Shown here: positions 27,537-36,956 of the stretch, one piece after another
Layout of the letters: each line of letters starts with the position of its first letter
How positions within the stretch are numbered: the stretch's first letter is position 1
Assembly (NCBI GenBank): GCA_902583715.1
Contig: CACHXC010000010.1
Location: 1-47,686, forward strand
Length of the DNA stretch: 47,686 nucleotides
Direction of reading: 5' to 3'
Source: an uncultured SAR116 cluster alpha proteobacterium
Lineage (GTDB): Bacteria; Pseudomonadota; Alphaproteobacteria; Puniceispirillales; Puniceispirillaceae
Notes under the pieces: model-generated
What the model saw: only the letters and a program-made list of their open reading frames with translations
Told to the model about the DNA's origin: nothing
Databases searched by the model: none
Program-made: the position numbers and the translations under genes

Positions 27537-30500
27537 ATGAATGAGATGACAAACCGAGGCGAATCTGGATGGCAGTTTTGGGTGGATCGCGGCGGCACAT
27601 TCACCGATCTTGTGGCTTGCCGGCCAGATGGTCAGTTAGTCACGCATAAATTGCTCTCTGAAAATCCAGAAGCCTATGATGATGCGGCATTGCAGGGTAT
27701 CCGCGATCTAATGGGGGTGGCGTCAGACGCGCCATTGCCGGCAGACCAGATTGACGCCATTAAAATGGGCACAACGGTGGCGACCAACGCCTTGCTGGAG
27801 CGCAAGGGGGACCGCACGTTGCTTGTCGTCACCCGTGGCTTCCGCGATCAATTGCGTATCGCCTATCAGGCGCGCCCGCGTTTGTTTGACCAGCATATTA
27901 TATTGCCAGAAATGCTGTATGAGCGAATTGAAGAGGTCACTGAACGGGTTGATGCCAATGATAATATCATTGTGCCGCTTGATTTGGATGATTTAAAACC
28001 ACGCTTACAATCAGCCTATGATGGTGGCATCTGCGCCATTGCGATTGTGTTGATGCATGGTTACCGGGTGACAACGCATGAAGAAAAAATTGCGGCGCTG
28101 GCCAAGACCATTGGCTTCAGCCAAATTTCGACAAGCCATGCCACAAGCCCGATGATCAAATTTGTTGGGCGTGGTGACACCACTGTCGCTGACGCTTATT
28201 TATCGCCCCTTTTGCGGAGGTATATCGACCGTTTGGCAACAGATCTCGACGGGTCTACGCAGACGAAATTGCAAATGATGCAGTCAAATGGTGGGCTAAC
28301 CGATGCGGCCCTGTTTCAGGGCAAGGACGCAATTTTGTCGGGGCCGGCTGGGGGGATCGTTGGCGCAGTAAAAACCGCAAAACAGGCCGGATTTGATAAG
28401 GTCATCACCTTTGATATGGGGGGTACATCAACTGATGTTGCGCATTATGACGTCGGCTATGAACGTGTATTTGATACGATGGTTGCTGGCGTGCGTATTC
28501 ATGCCCCGATGTTGTTGATCCATACGGTGGCGGCTGGCGGTGGGTCTTTATGCCGATTTGATAATGGACGGTTTCAAGTTGGCCCGGAAAGCGCTGGGGC
28601 TAATCCGGGCCCGGCCTGTTATCGGCGTGGCGGGCCGTTGGCCGTGACTGATTGCAATGTGATGCTTGGCAAATTACAGCCCAAATTTTTTCCGTCTGTG
28701 TTTGGGCCTAACCAAGACGAACCGCTTGATCCGGCGCCGGTCAAACAACAATTTGCGGCTTTGGCCAAAGACATTGCCAACACCAGCAGGGTTGAGTTAA
28801 CCGCCGAGTCGATTGCCAGTGGTTTTTTGAAAATTGCGGTTGAAAATATGGCTAATGCTATCAAGAAAATTTCTGTACAGCGTGGCTATGATGTCACCGA
28901 TTATGCGTTGCAATGTTTTGGTGGGGCAGGTGGCCAGCATGCCTGCTTGATTGCAGATGTTTTGGGTATGACAACAGTTCTAATCCACCCATTTGCTGGG
29001 GTGTTATCTGCCTATGGGATGGGGCTTGCCGATGTGACAGCGCTCCGCGAAAAATCAATAGAAGCCGCGCTTGATGATGCGCTTATTGATACGCTGCAGA
29101 GAGAACTTGACCGGTTAGCTGCTGACACGCAGGCTGAACTGAGGCGGCAAGACATAGCCACAGATCGTATTGAGACGCGCCTTTTTGTGCATGTGCGCTA
29201 TGACGGCTCGGATGCGGCTTTGCCGGTCCCATTTGGCAGTCTGGCCGACATGCAATCAGCCTATGATGCGGCGTATCAGTCCAGATTTGGGTTTTTAATG
29301 CCCGGCAAGGGGCTGGTCGCCGCCATGGTATCGGTTGAATCCATTGGTCACACATTTCAATTAGACAGCGCGCAAATTTCTGCCGCTAGCACCGCCCCAC
29401 AGGCAGATGATGTGATCACTGCCTATATGACTGATAATTTTGTTGAAACACCTGTGTATCAACGTAAAAAAATCATGGCGGGCCAGCGTGTGTCGGGGCC
29501 AGCCTTGATTATCGAAGCCACTGGAACAAATGTGATTGAACCTGGTTGGCAAGCTGAAATGACACCCATTGGTAATTTGGTGGTGCGGCGCGTTGTGCCA
29601 TTGCAACGCCGTCAAGCCATTGGCACGGACTGTGATCCGGTGATGCTGGAAGTGTTTAACAATCTGTTTATGTCGATTGCCGAACAGATGGGATATACGT
29701 TGCAAAATACCGCTTTGTCGGTGAATGTGAAGGAACGGCTTGATTTTTCCTGTGCTATTTTCGATGCCACTGGGGCGTTAATTGCCAATGCCCCGCATAT
29801 GCCAGTCCATTTAGGGTCAATGGGTGAGTCGGTACGGGCCGTATTGCGTGACAATCCAGGGAAAATTGCGCCTGGTGATGCCTATGTGCTGAATAATCCG
29901 TATAATGGCGGTACGCACCTGCCTGATATTACTGTTGTGACGCCGGTATTTGATTCAGCGAATAGTGATCGAATCTTGTTTTTTGTCGCCTCACGCGGTC
30001 ATCACCCTGATGTTGGTGGGCGTACCCCAGGTTCAGCACCGCCAGATTCGGCGCATATTGTCGAAGAGGGAGTGTTGATCAATAATTTTAAATTGGTCGA
30101 CCAAGGCACATATCGAGAAGCTGAATTGCGGGGGTTGTTAACCGGTGCAAAATATCCGGCTCGTAACCCAGAACAAAATATCGCCGATTTGCGGGCACAG
30201 CTAGCGGCGAATGAAAAGGGCGTTCGTGAACTCCATAAAATGGTTGGTCAATATGGGTTGGACACGGTGATCGCCTATATGGGGCATGTGCAAGATAACG
30301 CCGAAGAGTCTGTCCGCCGGGTGATTGACCGGTTAAAGACCGGCAAATTTACCTATCCAATGGATAATGGCCAACAGGTGCAAGTGGCGATTTCTATCAA
30401 TAAGACAGATCGCTCTGCCATTGTCGACTTCACCGGCACAAGCCCGCAAAGCCCCAATAATTATAATGCGCCGGCGGCTGTATGTAGGGCGGCAGTTTTG

Positions 30501-31181
30501 TATGTTTTCAGAACATTAGTGGATGAAGATATACCAATGAATGAAGGGTGTCTGAAACCAGTTAAGATCATTTTGCCTGAAGATTGCATGTTAAATGCGC
30601 AATATCCGGCGGCGGTTATTGCCGGTAATGTTGAAACATCTCAAATTGTGACAGACACGCTGTATGGGGCTTTGGGTGTCATGGCGGCGGCACAAGGCAC
30701 GATGAATAATTTCTTTTATGGAAATGCGACCTACCAATATTATGAGACGTTGTGTGGTGGATCTGGTGCTGGTCCTGATTTTGATGGCACCGATGCGGTG
30801 CATACGCATATGACAAATAGCCGTTTGACCGACCCTGAAGTTTTAGAATGGCGCTATCCGGTATTGCTGGAGAGTTTTGAAATTCGGCACGGGTCCGGCG
30901 GTGCGGGTGCACATAACGGTGGCAACGGGGTGCGGCGGCGTCTGCGGTTTTTAGAAACTATGGAAGCGGTTATTCTGGCCAATCATCGCACGGTTCCGCC
31001 TTATGGCATGAATGGTGGGGCGGCTGGTGCGGTTGGCCGCAATTGGGTCGAGCGGACAGATGGCACAATTGATGAATTTGGCGCCACCGAGTTGCGTGAA
31101 ATGGCACCTGGTGATGTGTTTGTGATCGAAACCCCTGGGGGTGGCGGATTTGGGAAAGCCGGTCAGAAGCCGACGGAATAG
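27537..31181 (+). CDS. Fused hydantoinase A/B, 5-oxoprolinase-like
   Basis: ATP-dependent ring-opening amidohydrolase of the HyuA-HyuB/5-oxoprolinase group, 1214 residues, with both subunits fused as in eukaryotic 5-oxoprolinase. The ATG at 27537 has GGAG 9 bases before it. The HyuA N-terminal domain begins FWVDRGGTFTDLVACRPDG; the ATPase region near residue 293 has FDMGGTSTDVAHYD. The HyuB part starts near residue 700 (CDPVMLEVFNNLFMSIAEQM) and contains MPVHLGSMGESVRA and SRGHHPDVGG. Possible substrates are 5-oxoproline or hydantoin-type rings; sequence alone does not decide. A winged-helix gene starts 4 bases after it. Confidence 0.93.
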   Translation: MNEMTNRGESGWQFWVDRGGTFTDLVACRPDGQLVTHKLLSENPEAYDDAALQGIRDLMGVASDAPLPADQIDAIKMGTTVATNALLERKGDRTLLVVTRGFRDQLRIAYQARPRLFDQHIILPEMLYERIEEVTERVDANDNIIVPLDLDDLKPRLQSAYDGGICAIAIVLMHGYRVTTHEEKIAALAKTIGFSQISTSHATSPMIKFVGRGDTTVADAYLSPLLRRYIDRLATDLDGSTQTKLQMMQSNGGLTDAALFQGKDAILSGPAGGIVGAVKTAKQAGFDKVITFDMGGTSTDVAHYDVGYERVFDTMVAGVRIHAPMLLIHTVAAGGGSLCRFDNGRFQVGPESAGANPGPACYRRGGPLAVTDCNVMLGKLQPKFFPSVFGPNQDEPLDPAPVKQQFAALAKDIANTSRVELTAESIASGFLKIAVENMANAIKKISVQRGYDVTDYALQCFGGAGGQHACLIADVLGMTTVLIHPFAGVLSAYGMGLADVTALREKSIEAALDDALIDTLQRELDRLAADTQAELRRQDIATDRIETRLFVHVRYDGSDAALPVPFGSLADMQSAYDAAYQSRFGFLMPGKGLVAAMVSVESIGHTFQLDSAQISAASTAPQADDVITAYMTDNFVETPVYQRKKIMAGQRVSGPALIIEATGTNVIEPGWQAEMTPIGNLVVRRVVPLQRRQAIGTDCDPVMLEVFNNLFMSIAEQMGYTLQNTALSVNVKERLDFSCAIFDATGALIANAPHMPVHLGSMGESVRAVLRDNPGKIAPGDAYVLNNPYNGGTHLPDITVVTPVFDSANSDRILFFVASRGHHPDVGGRTPGSAPPDSAHIVEEGVLINNFKLVDQGTYREAELRGLLTGAKYPARNPEQNIADLRAQLAANEKGVRELHKMVGQYGLDTVIAYMGHVQDNAEESVRRVIDRLKTGKFTYPMDNGQQVQVAISINKTDRSAIVDFTGTSPQSPNNYNAPAAVCRAAVLYVFRTLVDEDIPMNEGCLKPVKIILPEDCMLNAQYPAAVIAGNVETSQIVTDTLYGALGVMAAAQGTMNNFFYGNATYQYYETLCGGSGAGPDFDGTDAVHTHMTNSRLTDPEVLEWRYPVLLESFEIRHGSGGAGAHNGGNGVRRRLRFLETMEAVILANHRTVPPYGMNGGAAGAVGRNWVERTDGTIDEFGATELREMAPGDVFVIETPGGGGFGKAGQKPTE

Positions 31182-31185
31182 ACAG

Positions 31186-31764
31186 ATGACGAAGCAACAA
31201 CCAGACCATCTGCCAGAACGCGCGAATCAACCGCATAAACGTATTGTGTCTTCATCGCATCTTGTCTCGGAACGGGCCGCCGAACTTAGCGAAGTTGAAT
31301 ATGGTTTAATCGTCGCCTCCAATGCCTTTGGTATGTGGATGGTCAAAGCCATGGTGGCGGCAATGGCTGAAATAGACCTAAGCGCCGATCTTGGCGTATT
31401 GGATATATTATGTTTGCATTCGGTCAATCATCGCGGGCGCGCCAAAAAATTGGCCGATATTTGTTTTAAGCTAAATGTTGAGGATAGCCACACGGTCAAT
31501 TACGCGCTGAAAAAACTGGTTAAATATGGGCTGGTACAATCAGAAAAACAGGGCAAAGAGGTGTTTTACGACACCACAAAAAGCGGTGAGGCGTTATGTA
31601 TGGCGTATCGGGATATACGCGAGTCCTGTTTGGTTGATGAATATGCCGCGTTTGACGGCACAAGTGGTAAACTGAATGCGGCAAGTTTGAGTGACGTCGC
31701 GCGGCAACTCAGATTACTGTCCGGTCTTTATGATCAAGCCGCCCGCAGTGCAACCAGTTTTTAA
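31186..31764 (+). CDS. Winged-helix transcription regulator, MarR-like (COG5631-like)
   Basis: Predicted DNA-binding protein of 192 residues. The ATG at 31186 was chosen because it falls 4 bases after the hydantoinase stop; the frame extends 15 codons into that gene. The central winged helix lies at about residues 85-150: LADICFKLNVEDSHTVNYAL as helix-turn-helix, then LVKYGLVQSEKQGKEVFYDT as the wing. Helices on both sides would form the dimer interface. Cotranscribed with the hydantoinase gene, whose promoter region carries a palindrome, so it may control this operon; that link is inference. Confidence 0.8.
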   Translation: MTKQQPDHLPERANQPHKRIVSSSHLVSERAAELSEVEYGLIVASNAFGMWMVKAMVAAMAEIDLSADLGVLDILCLHSVNHRGRAKKLADICFKLNVEDSHTVNYALKKLVKYGLVQSEKQGKEVFYDTTKSGEALCMAYRDIRESCLVDEYAAFDGTSGKLNAASLSDVARQLRLLSGLYDQAARSATSF

Positions 31765-31798
31765 GCTGTAGGTTTTTGATAAGTTGGACAGTGAATGT

Positions 31799-31834
31799 GC
31801 CAGAGACCCTGCCAGAGACCTTGCCAGAGAAAGT
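31799..31834. repeat. Three tandem 12-bp repeats upstream of hom
   Basis: GCCAGAGACCCT, GCCAGAGACCTT and GCCAGAGAAAGT follow each other without gaps; the first 8 bases are identical in all three. The set is enclosed by TTGGAC (31784-31789) and GTCCAA (31833-31838), an inverted pair. They lie in the hom leader, with unknown role. Confidence 0.75.
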
Positions 31835-31910
31835 CCAAGTCGTTACATCTTGACGGGCAATAACAGCCACATAAATTTATTCGGTTTCCGATAGCTTGAG
31901 TGATCACGCC

Positions 31911-33215
31911 ATGTCCCAAAATATATCTCCTTTGAAAATTGCGATCGCTGGCCTTGGTGTCGTAGGCGGTGAGGTTGCGCGGCAACTTATGCACAGACAA
32001 CAACAATTGGCGCTAGCAAGTGGGAGGGCGTTGCAATTGGTCGCCGTAAGTGCGCGTTCTGCTACTACCAATCGTGGATTTTCGATGGACCAGATTGACT
32101 GGCACGACAATGCCATTGAGTTAACTGGCCGCGATGATGTCGATGTCATCATTGAAATGATTGGCGGCAGTGAAGGGGTAGCGGTGGACCTCACACGGGC
32201 GGCCTTAAAAAATGGTAAGCATGTCATTACCGCGAACAAGGCGATGATCGCCCATCATGGGGCAGAACTTGCCAGTCTTGCCGAGGATCATAATTGTTAT
32301 TTGTTATTTGAATCGGCTGTCGCTGGCGGTATCCCGGCGGTGAAAACCCTGCGTGAGGGGCTTGCCGGCAATGATATGAGCCGGATTGCCGGTATTTTAA
32401 ACGGTACATGCAACTATATTCTGACCACGATGGAACAAACTGGTGAGGATTTTGCTGATGTGCTGGCTGATGCCCAGCGCCTTGGTTATGCCGAGGCAGA
32501 ACCGAGTTTTGATGTGGATGGGATAGATGCGGCGCACAAACTCACCATTTTGGCAGCGATAGCCTTTGGTCAAAAACCAGATTTTGCCGCGGCGTCAATT
32601 CAGGGGATCCGTGAGGTTTCGGCGGTGGATTTTGCATTTGCCAATCAATTGGGATTTCGGATCAAACTTGTAGGGGTGGCCGCGCCTGGGCAAGTGCCAC
32701 GCATGCAAACTTGTTTGTTGCCGCTGAGCAGTCAGCTGGCCAAGGTCAATGGCGTTTTGAATGCGGTTGAATTTTATGGTGACCCGGTTGGTAGTGTAAT
32801 CGCCATTGGCGCTGGTGCTGGTGGTAGTGCAACATCTTCGGCTGTTTTGTCTGATATTATTGATATCGCGCATGACCGGGGTGGGATGCCGTTTGGACGC
32901 TCAGTTGCCCAGCTTGTCGACAGTGCTGATCAGGTTGGGGCGGCGATGGCTGATATGCCATTTTATGTGCGTCTGATGGTTCTTGATGAACCTGGCGTCT
33001 TGGCGGGTGTTACTTGCATTTTGCAAAACCATAAGATTTCAGTTGAATCATTGATCCAGCAAGGGCGCGCGCCGGGCGATGTTGTTGCGTTGGTCATGAC
33101 AACACATGAAACTGCTGAAAACACTCTGGCACAGGCGCTTGATGAAATGGCAAGCCTGCCAAGCGTTAAAGCCAAACCAGTGGCTATGCCGATTTTTTCA
33201 GCTGATCAGGAGTGA
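31911..33215 (+). CDS. hom: Homoserine dehydrogenase
   Basis: Reduces aspartate semialdehyde to homoserine for threonine and methionine synthesis. 434 residues from the ATG at 31911, preceded by GAGTGA. IAGLGVVGGEVARQL is the nucleotide-binding loop; KHVITANKAMIA, FESAVAGGIPAVKTLREGL, GILNGTCNYILTTM and AEAEPSFDVDGIDAAHKL make the catalytic core. The C-terminal 85 residues form an ACT domain (LDEPGVLAGVTCILQNHKIS), implying feedback control. The stop lies 3 bases before the recJ start. The glpX gene often found between hom and recJ in alphaproteobacteria is absent. Confidence 0.97.
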   Translation: MSQNISPLKIAIAGLGVVGGEVARQLMHRQQQLALASGRALQLVAVSARSATTNRGFSMDQIDWHDNAIELTGRDDVDVIIEMIGGSEGVAVDLTRAALKNGKHVITANKAMIAHHGAELASLAEDHNCYLLFESAVAGGIPAVKTLREGLAGNDMSRIAGILNGTCNYILTTMEQTGEDFADVLADAQRLGYAEAEPSFDVDGIDAAHKLTILAAIAFGQKPDFAAASIQGIREVSAVDFAFANQLGFRIKLVGVAAPGQVPRMQTCLLPLSSQLAKVNGVLNAVEFYGDPVGSVIAIGAGAGGSATSSAVLSDIIDIAHDRGGMPFGRSVAQLVDSADQVGAAMADMPFYVRLMVLDEPGVLAGVTCILQNHKISVESLIQQGRAPGDVVALVMTTHETAENTLAQALDEMASLPSVKAKPVAMPIFSADQE

Positions 33216-33217
33216 CC

Positions 33218-35035
33218 ATGGCGGGTGACGCCATGCTGGGCATTGTAAAATCTGCGAGTGGCGCCCGTTGGGTGTCAGCAAAAACGGCGTTATCTGCTTC
33301 TGAGATTGACCGACATGCCGCGGCACTTAGTGAAACGATTGATGATTTGCCCCTGCCGATTGCGCGCATTATGGCGGCGCATGGTTTAACCCGCTATACG
33401 ATAGACGCCTATCTTGAACCGCGTCTTCGTGATTTGTTGCCTAACCCCTCACATTTCAAAGATCTGGATAAGGCCGCTGAACGGTTGGCAGATTGTGTCG
33501 AAGATGGAGCGCCCATTGGTATTTTTGGCGATTATGATGTTGATGGGGCCGCCGCCGCCGCCCTGCTGTTAATGGTAATGCGTCAGCTTGGCGTGGTGTG
33601 CGATGTGCATATCCCTAACCGGTTCAGCGAGGGATATGGGCCAAATGCCGATGCGCTCATGGCGTTGCAGGCAAAAGGCGCGTCTTTGCTTGTTACAGTT
33701 GATTGCGGCATCACCGCGCACGCACCATTGGCTGCGGTGGCGAAGACTGGCATGGATGTGATTGTCATTGACCATCATATCGCCGGGCCAGAACTGCCAA
33801 AAGCCCATTCAGTGGTCAATCCAAACCGGTTGGATGAGGATGGCAACTATGGGTATCTGTGTGCGACAAGTGTGGTGTTTATTGTCATTGCCGGCATGCT
33901 GCGTACATTGCGCCAACGTGGATATTTTACCAAAACACGAACCGCCCTGGATCTTCTCAACCATCTTGATTTAGTAGCGCTGGCAACAATTTGTGATGTT
34001 GTGCCGCTAATTGGGTTGAACCGGGCCTTTGTGCGACAGGGGTTAAAAGTGATGGCACAGCGTCACCATCCGGGGCTTGCCAAACTCGCTGATATTGCTG
34101 GGGTTAGTGACGCGCCAAATGCGTATGCGCTGGGGTTTTTACTTGGCCCCCGCATTAACGCCGCCGGGAGGCTTGGTGCATCCGATTTAGGGGTTCAGTT
34201 ATTGTCTGCCAATGATGCTGAAATAGCGGCTAGTTTGGCCTCGCGGCTTGATGATTTGAATAAGGAACGCCGCGATATCGAAGAGGCGGTAAGGGTGGTG
34301 GCGCTGGACCGGGCGGCGCAAAGCCCGCATCACGTCATCATTTTGGCTGATGATGACTGGCATGAGGGCATTATTGGGATTGTTGCTGGGCGGGTACGTG
34401 AACGTTTTGGCAAGCCAGCCATGATAATTGCCATGGGGCCGGATGGCATTGGTAAAGGTTCAGCACGGGGTATTGCCGGTTTTCGGCTCGGCAATGCCGT
34501 GATTGCGGCGCACCAGGCTGGTATTATCGAAGGTGGCGGCGGGCATGATATGGCGGCTGGCTTTAGTGTCCGTGCCAGCCAAATTACCGAATTTCAAGCC
34601 TTTATGGATGACCGATTTTTAGCCGAATTTAATGGGGTTGCGCCGCAAGTATCACATACTGCTACCGCGGTATTGAGTGTGGCCGGATGCCAGCCAGTCA
34701 TTGCCGACTGGTTGGATAAAATGGGGCCGTTTGGCAGTGGCAATGCCGAACCTAGATTTGTTTTGCCTGATTGCCGGGTTAAATCAGCTCGGCGCGTTGG
34801 TGGAGACGGGGCGCATCTTTCCTGCCGACTTGATGATGGTAGCGGTATGATCAATGCCATTGCCTTTCAAGCCGGTGGCACGGCGCTTGGCAAAGCACTC
34901 GAAGCTGCGGTTGATGGACGTTATTTGCATATTCTTGGTCGCGTCAGGCGTGACCAGTTTCGGGGCGGAAACGCCGTTCAAATTGAAATTGAAGATGTGG
35001 CGGAACCAAAGCTGGCAGCTGGCCATTCTTCGTAA
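33218..35035 (+). CDS. recJ: Single-stranded-DNA-specific exonuclease RecJ
   Basis: 5'-3' single-strand exonuclease in recombination and repair, DHH superfamily. 605 residues. The ATG at 33218 is chosen because AGGAG lies 5 bases before it; a GTG two codons earlier overlaps the hom stop. The metal-binding motifs are intact: GDYDVDGAAAAALL near residue 105, VTVDCGITA, VIDHH near residue 184, GPRINAAGRLG, and the DHHA1 motif GGGHDMAAGFSV. An OB-fold region ends the protein (LDDGSGMINAIAFQ). Confidence 0.97.
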   Translation: MAGDAMLGIVKSASGARWVSAKTALSASEIDRHAAALSETIDDLPLPIARIMAAHGLTRYTIDAYLEPRLRDLLPNPSHFKDLDKAAERLADCVEDGAPIGIFGDYDVDGAAAAALLLMVMRQLGVVCDVHIPNRFSEGYGPNADALMALQAKGASLLVTVDCGITAHAPLAAVAKTGMDVIVIDHHIAGPELPKAHSVVNPNRLDEDGNYGYLCATSVVFIVIAGMLRTLRQRGYFTKTRTALDLLNHLDLVALATICDVVPLIGLNRAFVRQGLKVMAQRHHPGLAKLADIAGVSDAPNAYALGFLLGPRINAAGRLGASDLGVQLLSANDAEIAASLASRLDDLNKERRDIEEAVRVVALDRAAQSPHHVIILADDDWHEGIIGIVAGRVRERFGKPAMIIAMGPDGIGKGSARGIAGFRLGNAVIAAHQAGIIEGGGGHDMAAGFSVRASQITEFQAFMDDRFLAEFNGVAPQVSHTATAVLSVAGCQPVIADWLDKMGPFGSGNAEPRFVLPDCRVKSARRVGGDGAHLSCRLDDGSGMINAIAFQAGGTALGKALEAAVDGRYLHILGRVRRDQFRGGNAVQIEIEDVAEPKLAAGHSS

Positions 35036-35123
35036 TGCGTTAAAATCCGCTTTTCATGCTAAAAGCCGCTTGATTTGAAGATCGGTTTTGACTAAGACAT
35101 GCCACATTGGCTTTGCATTAGAT

Positions 35124-35199
<76 letters not shown>

Positions 35200-35207
35200 A
35201 GCCTTTT

Positions 35208-35272
35208 ACCATTGTAAATCCATACATTAAATGGATACAGCCTAATTCAACGAGGGCCCTTTTTGCGTTTGA
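35208..35272. repeat. Left copy of imperfect direct repeat in tRNA-Glu element
   Basis: Just after the tRNA gene. Similar to 36806-36870: a 28-base block beginning TTA(C/T)CATT(G/A)TAAATC with 23 matches, and then an exact TTTGCGTTTGAG in each copy. Possibly recombinase arm sites; also contains ATCCAT/ATGGAT as a small inverted repeat. Confidence 0.5.
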
Positions 35273-35514
35273 GCGTGGTTTTGACTACGAATTACAGCTT
35301 TTTTGTACTAGTGAAATAAACTAACTCACTCAATTCTTGGCTTAAACGATGAGTAACTTGTGCGCCAGAGAAAAATCGTTTTTTATCGGGGTCCATCACC
35401 GGTAAGGCTGATGGAACGACGAAATATTAAAATGCTCGGTCTAAATTTCCATCCTTAAGCTCTCTAATTATGATTAAACAGCCCTTCTACTCGCTCCAGG
35501 CAATTTTCATAACT

Positions 35515-36174
35515 TCATTCAATCCAAAGTGACAAGTTAGCTCTTAAACTTGATATACGGTCACGATTTTCTTTTATTTTTTCTCTTTTCGCACGCAATT
35601 CTGCTGATGATTTATCACTGAGCTGAGATATTTCTTCGGCTCTCGCAGAGAGCTTTTCAAGCTTTGTGTTTGTTACTGCGGTATCTTTCTCAATTTTTTC
35701 TAGCTCAGAAACAATACTCTCATCACTGAGTTGCATACTCTGTGGCAGCTGATTTGTCTCTATGATCTCCGAGGTGCTGTCAATAAGGCTGGAATTAAAC
35801 TTAATGATTTCTTCGTTGGTTTTCATAACTTGGCGATGAGCGAGTTGGAGCTTTTCCAATGCTTCAACCAATTCCGTTGAATTTTCAGCGAGTTTTTTAT
35901 TGAGTCTTTGTTGATGCTTGAGGAACAAAAGTTCAATGTTTTCTGACTCTGAATTAGTACCAGTCAAATTATTTGCAGCAATTTTTTTTAAATTGTATTT
36001 GATATCAGCCGTGTTGTGATTAGCGAGTTGCCTGTTACCCATAAAACTGGCGGATAGGTTTGAATTGGCGATAGCTATATTCTGATCTATTTTTGACCTT
36101 ACTAGATAGTTCTGAGATCGTTGATTAAGCAACGATGCCCAATTCTTCTCTATTTTTTCGCTAATTTCTCTCAT
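35515..36174 (-). CDS. Coiled-coil protein of unknown function
   Basis: 219 residues from the ATG at 36174, which has AAGGTG just upstream; the frame is open 8 codons further. I recognise no family. Nearly the whole chain is predicted helical with heptad-like spacing, rich in Glu, Lys, Ser, Asn and Leu (for example VSELEKIEKDTAVTNTKLEK). There is no signal peptide, membrane segment or cysteine cluster. It lies in the tRNA-Glu element, divergent from the next gene across a 99-base gap, and has lower GC than the core genes. A structural or partner-binding role is the most that can be inferred. Confidence 0.7.
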   Translation of the reverse strand: MREISEKIEKNWASLLNQRSQNYLVRSKIDQNIAIANSNLSASFMGNRQLANHNTADIKYNLKKIAANNLTGTNSESENIELLFLKHQQRLNKKLAENSTELVEALEKLQLAHRQVMKTNEEIIKFNSSLIDSTSEIIETNQLPQSMQLSDESIVSELEKIEKDTAVTNTKLEKLSARAEEISQLSDKSSAELRAKREKIKENRDRISSLRANLSLWIE

Positions 36175-36273
36175 TTTCACCTTCCGTTTTTTACACAAAT
36201 GCGCTTATTTACATGGATATCTGTTGCTAAAGTTTCTTGTATCTCTCTCAAACTACTGGGTTCAGGGTTGCTT

Positions 36274-36750
36274 ATGTCGTCAAAACAGAAATATTGCCCA
36301 TCGTGGGTTTATGACTGTGTTGTAGCAGATGTCTGTAGTCAATTCCTTTCGGATCGTCGTCCCATTGAAAACACAGCCTCCAATTTTGCAACAGGCCTCT
36401 CAAATCATTATAGAGAGTTATCTGCGGATGAACTCCACAGAGCTGCAGAGGAGATTGTCCAATTTCTCATAAAGGTAAGAGAAGCCGCTGCCGTTGATTT
36501 TCTATCAAATTTTTCTTTTTTCAAATTTTATTATGTATCGAAAACTCAAAAAAGAAGTTTCACCGGCATGCGGGCATGGGGGATTTTGGCTGACGGTAAG
36601 AGAGGGTATAGCAACTCTTCTACCCTCCGATCTGTAAAGGCGTATTACTACGAGCGAAGATCAGGCAATAACGAAATTGGATGTTTAGATTGGAAACTTG
36701 AAAATCAGCCGGAGGTGGATTTTTTACGTGTCCTCGCGCTCAGAAACTGA
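36274..36750 (+). CDS. Protein of unknown function in tRNA-Glu element
   Basis: 158 residues from the ATG at 36274 (CAGGG upstream). The frame extends 51 codons further upstream, but that would overlap the divergent coiled-coil gene and encodes no consistent domain. I recognise no family. Helical N-terminal half (ELSADELHRAAEEIVQFLIK), then an aromatic, basic part (FFKFYYVSKTQKRSF, VKAYYYERRSG). Soluble, no signal. The divergent arrangement with the coiled-coil gene and a shared 99-base control region suggests the two work together; that is inference. Confidence 0.6.
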   Translation: MSSKQKYCPSWVYDCVVADVCSQFLSDRRPIENTASNFATGLSNHYRELSADELHRAAEEIVQFLIKVREAAAVDFLSNFSFFKFYYVSKTQKRSFTGMRAWGILADGKRGYSNSSTLRSVKAYYYERRSGNNEIGCLDWKLENQPEVDFLRVLALRN

Positions 36751-36805
36751 AGCCGCCTTTTCACGATTGCATCAGGATTGTACTTCCTTCAGTGTTACGA
36801 AGCTT

Positions 36806-36870
36806 ATTATCATTATAAATCAATATATAAAATGCCCCTGCCGTAATTGGTCAGAGGTTTCTTTGCGTTT
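36806..36870. repeat. Right copy of imperfect direct repeat in tRNA-Glu element
   Basis: Partner of 35208-35272, lying about 90 bases before the duplicated tRNA segment. Together with the left copy it places similar DNA at each inner end of the element. Confidence 0.5.
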
Positions 36871-36956
36871 GAGTACGTTTTCAGAACAGCCCATAGCAGT
36901 TTGTGGCGGTTTGTACCCACCGAAACCAGCAGAAAACCCTCAGTATGAACCCTAAA

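Noticed and set aside
31761-32006. Minus-strand frame with repeated WQGL units
   Set aside because: It is the reverse reading of the 12-bp repeats and the hom start; no ribosome site or partner.
36121-36273. 51-codon upstream extension of the unknown gene at 36274
   Set aside because: It would overlap the divergent coiled-coil gene and shows no consistent protein pattern.
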